Source: Clostridiales bacterium (GTDB taxonomy: Bacteria; Bacillota; Clostridia; Christensenellales; Aristaeellaceae). Taken from it: DNA of 5,246 bases. The stretch spans positions 1 through 5,246 of the forward strand of contig JAAZAQ010000184.1 of NCBI GenBank assembly GCA_012514225.1, read 5' to 3'. Below the pieces are notes generated by a model. That model did no database searches and had not been told where the DNA came from. It saw only the letters and a list, made by a program, of their open reading frames with translations. How positions within the stretch are numbered: position 1 is the stretch's first letter; every line of letters starts with the position of its first letter. This document shows, one piece after another, positions 1 through 4,746 of the stretch. A program made the translations under genes and the position numbers.

Positions 1-704
1 CGGAGAAAATCGTCGAGAAGATCGAGGCGCTGCACGAGTTCAACCCCATGATGGGCCACCGCGGCTGCCGCCTGTCGGTCACCTACCCCGAAATCGCCGA
101 GATGCAGACCCGCGCCGTGCTGCAGGCCGCGCTGAAGGTGAAGAAGGAGACCGGGCTGAAGTTCGTGCCCGAGATCATGATTCCGCTCGTGGGCACCCGC
201 AAGGAGCTGGCCTTCGTCAAGCAGGTCGTGATGGATACGGCGAAGAAGATTTTCGACGAGCAGGGCGATAAGATCGAGTTCATGGTCGGCACCATGATTG
301 AAATCCCCCGCGCCTGCGTCACCGCCGACGAAATCGCCAAGGAAGCCGAGTTCTTCTCCTTTGGCACCAACGACCTCACCCAGATGGGATTCGGCTTCAG
401 CCGCGACGACGCGACCAAGTTCCTGGATTCCTACTACGAGAAGCGCATCCTGGAGTCCGACCCCTTCGCGAGGCTGGACCAGGACGGCATCGGCAAGCTG
501 GTCGAGACCGCCATCGAGCTGGGCCGCAAAGGCCGCCCCGGCATCAAGCTGGGCATCTGCGGCGAGCACGGCGGCGACCCCTCCTCCATCGAGTTCTTCC
601 ACAAGGCGGGCCTCCACTACGTGAGCTGCTCGCCCTTCCGCGTGCCGATCGCCCGGCTGGCCGCCGCGCACGCCGCCATCAACGGGAAGAAGGCCAAGGC
701 CTGA
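1..704 (+). CDS. ppdK: Pyruvate,phosphate dikinase, C-terminal part (5' end outside window)
   Basis: The reading frame is open from the left edge (first whole codon at base 3) to TGA at 702-704, giving 233 residues. They form the C-terminal PEP/pyruvate-binding barrel domain of pyruvate,phosphate dikinase, a cytoplasmic enzyme that interconverts ATP + Pi + pyruvate with AMP + PPi + PEP. Visible family signatures are LHEFNPMMGHRGCRL near the start, GTMIEIPRA, FFSFGTNDLTQM and LGICGEHGGDP. Counting back from the last motif, Glu, Asn, Asp and Cys fall at the spacing of the known active-site residues Glu745, Asn768, Asp769 and Cys831 of the Clostridium symbiosum enzyme, so the fragment looks catalytically intact. 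The GICGEHGGDP and SPFRVPIARLAAA sequences fit the dikinase better than PEP synthase or PTS enzyme I. The nucleotide-binding and phosphohistidine domains lie upstream of the window. The C-terminus is of normal length for the family. A terminator follows 41 bases after the stop. Confidence 0.96.
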   Translation, partial: EKIVEKIEALHEFNPMMGHRGCRLSVTYPEIAEMQTRAVLQAALKVKKETGLKFVPEIMIPLVGTRKELAFVKQVVMDTAKKIFDEQGDKIEFMVGTMIEIPRACVTADEIAKEAEFFSFGTNDLTQMGFGFSRDDATKFLDSYYEKRILESDPFARLDQDGIGKLVETAIELGRKGRPGIKLGICGEHGGDPSSIEFFHKAGLHYVSCSPFRVPIARLAAAHAAINGKKAKA

Positions 705-744
705 CACCCGGCAGTCCGCCGGCTTCGCCTTGCGTTGTGACCGC

Positions 745-771
745 GGGGAACCCTTCCGGGTTCCCCCTTTT
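745..771 (+). terminator. Rho-independent terminator of ppdK
   Basis: GGGGAACCC (745-753) and GGGTTCCCC (758-766) form a perfect 9-bp stem around a TTCC loop, followed by C and TTTT (768-771). The T-run is on the plus strand only, so it should end ppdK transcription. In the minus direction the hairpin is preceded by an A-run but lacks a downstream T-run, so it should end transcripts of the convergent gene less efficiently. Confidence 0.88.
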
Positions 772-830
772 CGTTCAAGGAAGGGGCTGCGGGCGTGGCC
801 CGGCCTGCAGGCGGCGCCTGGCGCGGGCCT

Positions 831-1631
831 TCACCCGCTGTCCCGCGCCGCAGGCCCGCCGCGCCCGGCGGAGGAAACCAGGGCGAGGGCGCGCAGCCGG
901 GCGATGAGCAGGCTGAAGCGCGGCCGCGTCGGCATCACGCGCAGGATGACCTCCGGCGGCAGGCCGCCCGCCATCACCTCGCACAGCCCGCCCCAGGCGT
1001 CCGCCGTGTCCAATACGCCCTGGTAGGCGTCCAGCAGCCGCTGGGCCACCGCGCCCCGGGCGCGCGCGCTGCTGCGCCACCCCCCGTCGAAGGCCGGCGC
1101 CGCCCGGCCGTTTGCCCCGCCGGGAGCAGAAGGTGTGTGACCCCGGTTCCGGTCCGCGTTTCCGTCCGGGTTTGGTTCCCTGTGTGACGGGCTGGCCGCG
1201 GTATATGCCCCGGCCCCGGCCGGGGGGCTGGCCGGCGGGTTGGGTGCCGTATTGCCGTCGCCCTCCGCCGTTTTTTCAACCGGCGCCGGGGCGCGCGCTG
1301 AGGCCTCCGGGGAGAGGTAATTGAGGCAGTAGCGCGGCATCAGGCTGCCCTTTCGCCCCGGCTTGTAGCGGATGAGCCCGTGCCGCTGCAGGCCCTCCCG
1401 CGCCCTGCGCATCCGGTCGCAGGCGGAGTCGCCCGCGCCGAAGGTGGTCTGGGCCAGCAGCCTGGCGTTGGCGACGGGCAGCCAGCCGTCCGGCCAGTGG
1501 GCGCCGCTGGCCTCCTGGTTGAACGTCTCCAGCAGCGCGTGCCAGAGCACAAACTCGTTGGCGGTCAGCCGGTTGCGGCTGGCGAAGGCCAGAAAGGCGC
1601 GGCACTCGGCGATATAGTTGACCCGGGGCAT
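831..1631 (-). CDS. DnaD-like / phage replication-like winged-helix protein
   Basis: The protein has 266 residues. Residues about 1-107 read as a winged-helix domain of the type seen in phage replisome organizers and DnaD-like proteins. A helical start (VNYIAECRAFLAFASRN) is followed by LTANEFVLWHALLETFNQ, then WPDGWLPVANARLLAQTTF and RMRRAREGLQRHGLIRYKPG, as a DNA-reading helix and wing would be. A Pro/Ala/Gly-rich, low-complexity linker covers about 108-190, and a short helical C-terminal part about 191-252. The start at 1631 is chosen because AAAGGAGG lies 7 bases upstream; an in-frame ATG at 1685 lacks such a site. The family assignment rests on pattern resemblance. In phages such proteins bind origin DNA and help load helicase, but no helicase-loader, primase or other phage gene is visible here, so a domesticated regulator or a prophage relic is equally possible. 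It is transcribed convergently with ppdK. Confidence 0.75.
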   Translation of the reverse strand: MPRVNYIAECRAFLAFASRNRLTANEFVLWHALLETFNQEASGAHWPDGWLPVANARLLAQTTFGAGDSACDRMRRAREGLQRHGLIRYKPGRKGSLMPRYCLNYLSPEASARAPAPVEKTAEGDGNTAPNPPASPPAGAGAYTAASPSHREPNPDGNADRNRGHTPSAPGGANGRAAPAFDGGWRSSARARGAVAQRLLDAYQGVLDTADAWGGLCEVMAGGLPPEVILRVMPTRPRFSLLIARLRALALVSSAGRGGPAARDSG

Positions 1632-1638
1632 GGCGTTC

Positions 1639-1646
1639 CCTCCTTT
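1639..1646 (-). promoter_or_regulatory. Ribosome binding site deciding the start at 1631
   Basis: The minus strand reads AAAGGAGG, an almost full anti-Shine-Dalgarno match, 7 bases before the ATG at 1631. This favours the 266-residue form over an 18-residue longer one. Confidence 0.85.
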
Positions 1647-1659
1647 CGGTGCTGCCCTG

Positions 1660-1689
1660 AGCATAGCAAAGCGCCCGGCGGACATTCAC
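1660..1689 (-). promoter_or_regulatory. Possible extended -10 promoter for the winged-helix gene
   Basis: The minus strand has TGCTATGCT (1668-1660), an extended -10 with TATGCT matching TATAAT at 4 of 6 positions. GTGAAT (1689-1684), 18 bases upstream, is a weak -35. Transcription would start near 1653, giving a leader of about 20 bases that contains the ribosome binding site. If this promoter is used, the hairpin element at 1723-1853 is upstream of the transcript and not part of its leader. Confidence 0.4.
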
Positions 1690-1722
1690 TGACATCTTTT
1701 TGCCGTGATACGAAACGAATGA

Positions 1723-1853
1723 GTAAACGCACCGAGGGGATGAGCATTTTTGATGGCTCCGCTCAGCCGAAAGAACGGGGCGTAGCCGGAGTCTACGCCA
1801 AGTGAAAGAGGCAACGCGGGGACGCAAAAAGGCCGTCCCATCAAAGCGTTTAC
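1723..1853. other. Nested, interrupted inverted repeat with internal hairpins (possible structured RNA)
   Basis: Outer arms GTAAACGC (1723-1730) and GCGTTTAC (1846-1853) pair perfectly, as do inner arms TTTGATGG (1749-1756) and CCATCAAA (1838-1845). The right arms are contiguous, whereas the left arms are split by 18 bases (1731-1748). Enclosed hairpins are GGCT/AGCC (1755-1768, six-base loop), GGCGTAG/CTACGCC (1779-1799, perfect 7 bp) and GGGACG/CGTCCC (1819-1839, 6 bp). The last overlaps the inner arm by two bases, so the two are partly alternative. TGAGC in the bulge (1741-1745) could pair with GCTCA (1761-1765), which includes the first hairpin's loop, as in a pseudoknot. The strand is undetermined. 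On the minus strand TATACT at 1869-1864 could be a -10 placing an RNA start near 1857, just before the outer arm, but its -35 is poor. It matches no RNA family I recognise. Confidence 0.5.
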
Positions 1854-1877
1854 GATTGAGTTTAGTATATATCCACC

Positions 1878-1902
1878 GGGCGCGGGCAGGGGCGCCGCAC
1901 CC
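1878..1902 (-). terminator. Weak hairpin after the tandem aldolase gene
   Basis: On the minus strand, directly after the TAA stop, GGGTGCGG (1902-1895) and CCGCGCCC (1885-1878) pair over 8 bp with one G-U wobble and a 9-base loop. No T-run follows, so it may be only a weak or factor-assisted terminator, or a stabilising 3' hairpin. Confidence 0.3.
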
Positions 1903-3192
1903 TTATTCCAGGTTGAACGCCTCCTCGATTTCCCGGACCTGGGCGTCGCCGATCTGCACCACGGCGCCGATTTCCCTTGCCGCGATGACCGCGCGGGCGG
2001 AGAACTCCAGCACCTCCAGGCGGTCGAAGGCGTTGAGCAGGTCGCGCCCGGTGACCACGACGCACTCGTTTTCGATGATGACCACCGGCACCCGCGGGGA
2101 GAAGGCGGCGGCCGTGCCCCGGATGTCGGTGGTGGAGCTGAGGAAGGGCAGCTTCTTCACCTGCCGCAGGCCGATGTAGCTCTCCGGAATCAGGCGGGAA
2201 TCGAAGGGCGTGTCGGTGACGGCGAAGGCCATGATGGACGGCGCGTGGGCGATGAGCACGCTGCCGACGTCCGGGTGCGCCTCGTAAATCGCCTGGTGCA
2301 GGGGCACGGAGCGGCTGGGCGTCATCCCGGCCTGGCACATGCCGTCGCGGATGAGCACCAGGTCCTCGGGCTCCAGGTACATCCGGTCCTTGTTGTAGGG
2401 CGTGATGAGGAAGGCGCCGCCGTCCACGCGCTGGGAATAGGTGCCCTGGGTGGAGGTGAACAGCCGCTGGTCGTAGGAGCGGCGGATGAAGCGGCACATG
2501 TCCCGGCGGGCCGCACGCTCCCGGCTGGAGGCGACGCGGGGGATGAACTCGTCCATCGGGGAGTGCCGGGGGCGGGCGAAGGCGGCCAGCTGCTCCCCGC
2601 TCAGGGCGCGCGGCACGCCCAGCTTCAGCGCGTCAATTTCCAGCCGCCCGCTGAAGTCCAGCGTCTCGAAGGCCATGAAGGCGGAGAACAGGTCCTTCGC
2701 GCCGATGACGCAGCCGTGGTTCTCCATCAGCACGGTGTCGAAGCCCTCCTGGAAGCGCCGGGCGATGTTCTCCCCCAGCTTCTCGCTGCCGGGGACGGCG
2801 TACTCTGCCACGCCCACGTCGCCGCAGATTTTCAGCACGTCCGGCACCAGGCGGATGTTGGGCACCCGGCGCACCAGGCTGAAGGCGATCATCGTGGGCG
2901 GGTGGGCGTGCAGCACCGCGCGCAGGTCCGGGCGGATTTTGTAAATCTGCAGGTGCAGGGGCAGCTCGACCGAGGGGCGGTGCATGCCGGTTTTTTCCCC
3001 GTCCGGCCGAATCCGAATCATGTCCCCGCGCGTCAGGCTGCCCTTGTCGATGCCCGAGGGGGTAATCCACACGTCGCCGTTCTCGTCCCGGATGGACAGG
3101 TTGCCGCCCGAGGTCGTGGTCATCCCGTAGCGGTAGATGCGCTGCATGATCATCACCAGCTGGTCGGCGGGGTGCAAGAGGTCGAATCGCAT
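1903..3192 (-). CDS. Tandem class II aldolase/adducin-family protein, second domain degenerate
   Basis: The protein has 429 residues, about twice the roughly 210 of L-fuculose-1-phosphate aldolase, because it holds two class II aldolase domains (about 1-205 and 230-415). Domain 1 has SGGNLSIR (28-35), ITPSGIDKG, Glu76 at the position of the FucA acid/base, HAH (His95, His97) and ENHG (His159), which are the three zinc ligands. Domain 2 repeats the same order (TQGTYSQR, ITPYNKDR, VPLHQAIYEAHPDV, IAHAPS, IENECVVV), but Ser295, Ile314 and Glu376 replace the Glu and two of the His; only His316 of the zinc set remains. Domain 1 should therefore bind metal and act on a small sugar phosphate or related substrate, while domain 2 probably has a structural or regulatory role. 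The substrate cannot be read from the sequence. The start at 3192 is favoured by AAAAGGAGGG six bases upstream; an ATG at 3270 would add 26 residues without such a site. It is divergent from the AAA+ gene. Confidence 0.9.
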   Translation of the reverse strand: MRFDLLHPADQLVMIMQRIYRYGMTTTSGGNLSIRDENGDVWITPSGIDKGSLTRGDMIRIRPDGEKTGMHRPSVELPLHLQIYKIRPDLRAVLHAHPPTMIAFSLVRRVPNIRLVPDVLKICGDVGVAEYAVPGSEKLGENIARRFQEGFDTVLMENHGCVIGAKDLFSAFMAFETLDFSGRLEIDALKLGVPRALSGEQLAAFARPRHSPMDEFIPRVASSRERAARRDMCRFIRRSYDQRLFTSTQGTYSQRVDGGAFLITPYNKDRMYLEPEDLVLIRDGMCQAGMTPSRSVPLHQAIYEAHPDVGSVLIAHAPSIMAFAVTDTPFDSRLIPESYIGLRQVKKLPFLSSTTDIRGTAAAFSPRVPVVIIENECVVVTGRDLLNAFDRLEVLEFSARAVIAAREIGAVVQIGDAQVREIEEAFNLE

Positions 3193-3198
3193 GGGGAA

Positions 3199-3208
3199 CC
3201 CTCCTTTT
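3199..3208 (-). promoter_or_regulatory. Ribosome binding site deciding the start at 3192
   Basis: AAAAGGAGGG on the minus strand, six bases before the ATG at 3192, is a very strong Shine-Dalgarno sequence and selects this start over the upstream ATG at 3270. A 6-bp CGCGGC/GCCGCG hairpin (3216-3233) lies just upstream in the presumed leader; its role, if any, is unknown. Confidence 0.85.
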
Positions 3209-3285
3209 CCTGGGCCGCGGCAAGGGGGCCGCGCCGGCCTTATCTTACCCCATCCCGCGGCAAAGCGCACCTGCCCCGCCCGCCC

Positions 3286-3315
3286 TTACGGCGCCGCCGG
3301 AAGGCGTGCTATAAT
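3286..3315 (+). promoter_or_regulatory. Extended -10 promoter of the AAA+ ATPase gene
   Basis: TGCTATAAT (3307-3315) is a perfect extended -10 of the housekeeping sigma-factor type. The best -35 candidate, TTACGG (3286-3291) with 18-base spacing, is poor, as is common for extended -10 promoters. The start site would be near 3322, leaving a leader of about 24 bases with the ribosome binding site. The promoter lies in the 153-base divergent gap, so its use could interfere with or be co-regulated with the leftward gene. Confidence 0.75.
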
Positions 3316-3330
3316 ACCGCTTGAGAAACG

Positions 3331-3337
3331 GGGAGGG
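3331..3337 (+). promoter_or_regulatory. Ribosome binding site of the AAA+ ATPase gene
   Basis: GGGAGGG ends 8 bases before the ATG at 3346. It is a reasonable Shine-Dalgarno match, weaker than the AAAGGAGG sites of the minus-strand genes, and supports the 3346 start. Confidence 0.7.
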
Positions 3338-3345
3338 ACAAGCAG

Positions 3346-4425
3346 ATGGCAGACCGCAAGGCGGACATCATCCGGCTGCAGAACGAGCTCATCCGGGAGA
3401 TGAGCCGGAAAAACCTGGACCGCGTCGGCAACGACCTGTGGGGCCGGCCGCCGGCGGACGGCGGGGAGGAACTGACGCCGCCGCCGGGCTACCCGGAAGT
3501 GCCGCGCATCGATTTCGGCGGGGGGGACGCGCGGCAGCAAGCGGGCGCGCCGGAAGAGAAGCGGGAGGAGGCGCCGAAGGAGGACATCGAGGAGCTGAAA
3601 AAGGAGCTGCACTCCTACATCGGCCTGGAGGTGGTCAAGGCCGAGGTGGAAAGCCTCATCAACCTGGTCAAGGTGAACAAGCTGCGCAAGCAGCACGATT
3701 TGCCCACGGAGGACCTGTCCCTGCACATGGTCTTCTCCGGCAACCCAGGCACCGGCAAGACGATGATCGCGCGGCTGATGAGCCGGATTTACAGGAGCCT
3801 GGGCATCCTGTCCAAGGGCCACCTGGTGGAGGTGGACCGCTCCGGCCTGGTGGCCGGCTACGTCGGGCAGACCGCCATCAAGACCAAGGAGGCGGTGGAC
3901 AAGGCATTGGGCGGCGTGCTGTTCATCGACGAGGCCTACGCCCTGACCACCCGGGGGCCCCAGGACTACGGGCAGGAGGCGGTGGAGACGCTGCTGAAGA
4001 ACATGGAGGACCACCGGGACGACCTGGTGGTCATCGCCGCGGGCTACGTGGACCTGATGAACGCCTTCGTCCACAGCAACCCGGGGCTGGAGAGCCGCTT
4101 CAACCGCTTCCTGTATTTCCCGGACTACACGGTGGAGGAGATGCTGGCCATCTTCGAGATGCGCTGCGACAAGGCCGGCTACCGCCTGGACGGGGACGCC
4201 CGGGAGCCCCTGAAGGAAATCCTGGCGAATGAGAGCGAGGACAACATCGGCTTCGGCAACGCGAGGGGCGTGCGCAACCTGTTCGAGCAGGCCGTCTCCC
4301 GCCAGGCCAACCGGCTGGCGAAGCAGGAAACCGTGACGCGGGACGAGCTGATGCTGCTGAAGGCGGAGGACCTGGAGGCGCCGGAAGAGGGCGCGGACGA
4401 AGGCGGCGGGCCGGAGGCGGACTAA
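3346..4425 (+). CDS. CbbX/SpoVK-type AAA+ ATPase
   Basis: The protein has 359 residues. The AAA+ module spans about 82-345: YIGLEVVKAEVESLINLVKVNKLR before the core, Walker A GNPGTGKT (132-139, Lys138), pore-loop GYVG (171-174, Tyr172), Walker B VLFIDEA (191-197, Asp195 and Glu196), arginine-finger candidates in ESRFNRF (Arg251, Arg254) and a sensor-2 region GNARGVRNLFE (304-314). This layout is that of the CbbX/SpoVK group, which forms hexameric rings that remodel protein partners: CbbX reactivates Rubisco, and SpoVK is needed in late Bacillus sporulation. No Rubisco gene is visible, so SpoVK-like remodelling is the likelier analogy, but the partner is unknown. Residues 1-30 look helical and charged, followed by a Pro/Gly/acidic linker to about 80; the last 20 residues are acidic. 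It is longer than Bacillus SpoVK (about 322 residues). It starts from its own extended -10 promoter and ends in tandem stops (TAA TAG). Confidence 0.9.
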   Translation: MADRKADIIRLQNELIREMSRKNLDRVGNDLWGRPPADGGEELTPPPGYPEVPRIDFGGGDARQQAGAPEEKREEAPKEDIEELKKELHSYIGLEVVKAEVESLINLVKVNKLRKQHDLPTEDLSLHMVFSGNPGTGKTMIARLMSRIYRSLGILSKGHLVEVDRSGLVAGYVGQTAIKTKEAVDKALGGVLFIDEAYALTTRGPQDYGQEAVETLLKNMEDHRDDLVVIAAGYVDLMNAFVHSNPGLESRFNRFLYFPDYTVEEMLAIFEMRCDKAGYRLDGDAREPLKEILANESEDNIGFGNARGVRNLFEQAVSRQANRLAKQETVTRDELMLLKAEDLEAPEEGADEGGGPEAD

Positions 4426-4459
4426 TAGGCGCCCCATGACCCGCGACTGAAGTTGAAAA

Positions 4460-4479
4460 GAAGTGTCCGCGGACACTTC
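4460..4479. repeat. 20-bp perfect palindrome, left copy
   Basis: GAAGTGTCCG followed immediately by its reverse complement CGGACACTTC. It is identical to the copy at 4660-4679, exactly 200 bases away. On the minus strand it is followed by TTTTC, so it could act as a leftward terminator. As RNA it would form an 8-bp stem with a CGCG loop. Confidence 0.95.
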
Positions 4480-4485
4480 AGACTG

Positions 4486-4513
4486 TCGAAAAAGGTCCGC
4501 AGACCTTTTTCGA
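4486..4513. terminator. 12-bp hairpin, probable bidirectional terminator
   Basis: TCGAAAAAGGTC (4486-4497) and GACCTTTTTCGA (4502-4513) pair perfectly around a CGCA loop. The A5 and T5 tracts sit in the stem, so each strand shows a G+C core followed by a T-run, the usual form of a bidirectional rho-independent terminator. It lies 60 bases after the AAA+ stop and can serve that gene, and possibly the opposing dehydrogenase transcript. Confidence 0.75.
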
Positions 4514-4534
4514 TTCGGAGGATTGCTACGGAAT

Positions 4535-4555
4535 GTTTTCGCTGTTCGCGAAAAC
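4535..4555. repeat. 8-bp perfect hairpin
   Basis: GTTTTCGC (4535-4542) and GCGAAAAC (4548-4555) pair perfectly around TGTTC. It is the third hairpin in the array; no T-run follows on either strand. Confidence 0.85.
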
Positions 4556-4563
4556 GCCCCGCG

Positions 4564-4582
4564 CGTCCGGCAAAGCCGGACG
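4564..4582. repeat. 8-bp perfect hairpin
   Basis: CGTCCGGC (4564-4571) and GCCGGACG (4575-4582) pair perfectly around AAA. It lies 8 bases after the preceding hairpin. Confidence 0.85.
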
Positions 4583-4585
4583 ACA

Positions 4586-4597
4586 CGATGATCATCG
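4586..4597. repeat. 12-bp perfect palindrome
   Basis: CGATGATCATCG is fully self-complementary. With one bulged base, the pairing can extend to CAC (4584-4586) and GTG (4598-4600). It could be a hairpin end or a dimeric-protein site. Confidence 0.6.
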
Positions 4598-4659
4598 GTG
4601 GGCTGCCGCCCCCCGAAGCCCCCTGCATCATGGCCTGAAGTAAGGTTTTTACACCCTGA

Positions 4660-4679
4660 GAAGTGTCCGCGGACACTTC
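4660..4679. repeat. 20-bp perfect palindrome, right copy
   Basis: Identical to 4460-4479; the dyad here extends one base each side (4659-4680). It is followed by TTTT on the plus strand, giving a rightward terminator-like signal. The T-runs of the two copies therefore point outwards in opposite directions. Confidence 0.95.
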
Positions 4680-4702
4680 TTTTCCTTGGCCGGGAAGGGA
4701 AT

Positions 4703-4730
4703 GGCCCCGCCCGCTCGCCGGGGCGGGGCC
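4703..4730 (-). terminator. G+C-rich hairpin downstream of the dehydrogenase gene
   Basis: GGCCCCGCCC (4703-4712) and GGGCGGGGCC (4721-4730) form a perfect 10-bp stem with an 8-base loop, 16 bases after the dehydrogenase stop. Reading leftward, the following bases are ATTCCCTTCCC, which is not a clean T-run, so termination is likely but may be inefficient. The left palindrome and the 12-bp hairpin could act as back-up. Confidence 0.5.
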
Positions 4731-4746
4731 GGACGCCGGGGGACCC

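Larger units (their letters stand above)
4455..4684. mobile_element. MITE-like hairpin array bounded by 25-bp inverted repeats
   Basis: The left arm 4455-4479 and the right arm 4660-4684 are perfect inverted copies over 25 bp: GAAAAG begins the left arm and CTTTTC ends the right arm, and each contains a 20-bp palindrome. The 180 bases between them hold further perfect hairpins (4486-4513, 4535-4555, 4564-4582, 4586-4597). The 230-base size, terminal inverted repeats and absence of a gene fit a miniature inverted-repeat element or a dispersed intergenic hairpin repeat. No target-site duplication is visible at the edges, and no transposase gene is in the window. A composite bidirectional terminator between convergent genes is the main alternative. 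Confidence 0.5.
4426..4746. other. Non-coding hairpin-rich intergenic stretch
   Basis: These 321 bases lie between the convergent AAA+ and dehydrogenase genes. Short frames cross it on both strands, but they read through the palindromes, lack convincing ribosome binding sites and resemble no family I know. The content is a hairpin array (4455-4684) plus a G+C-rich 10-bp hairpin (4703-4730). Confidence 0.75.

Noticed and set aside
1276..1827. Minus-strand open frame starting inside the 1723-1853 repeat
   Set aside because: It overlaps the winged-helix gene in another frame, becomes low-complexity Arg/Ala/Pro/Gln there, and has no convincing ribosome binding site.
1801..1845. Resemblance to a c-di-GMP-I (GEMM) riboswitch: GGCAA followed by GGGGACGCAAA
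   Set aside because: The conserved GEMM layout needs a tetraloop hairpin between these blocks; only a few bases separate them here, and no plus-strand gene lies directly downstream.
3242..3247. TAAGAT on the minus strand as -10 of the aldolase gene
   Set aside because: It matches at 4 of 6 positions, with no -35 at proper spacing and no extended -10; too weak to annotate, though some promoter must lie in this gap.
2245..3324. Long plus-strand open frame opposite the tandem aldolase gene
   Set aside because: It is antisense to a gene with clear family motifs, has a repetitive His/Val/Gly/Ala-rich composition, and is expected in G+C-rich DNA.
3286..4476. Long minus-strand open frame opposite the AAA+ gene
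   Set aside because: It is the antisense shadow of a gene with intact Walker motifs; its Leu/His/Gln/Val-rich product matches no family and it runs over the promoter of the real gene.
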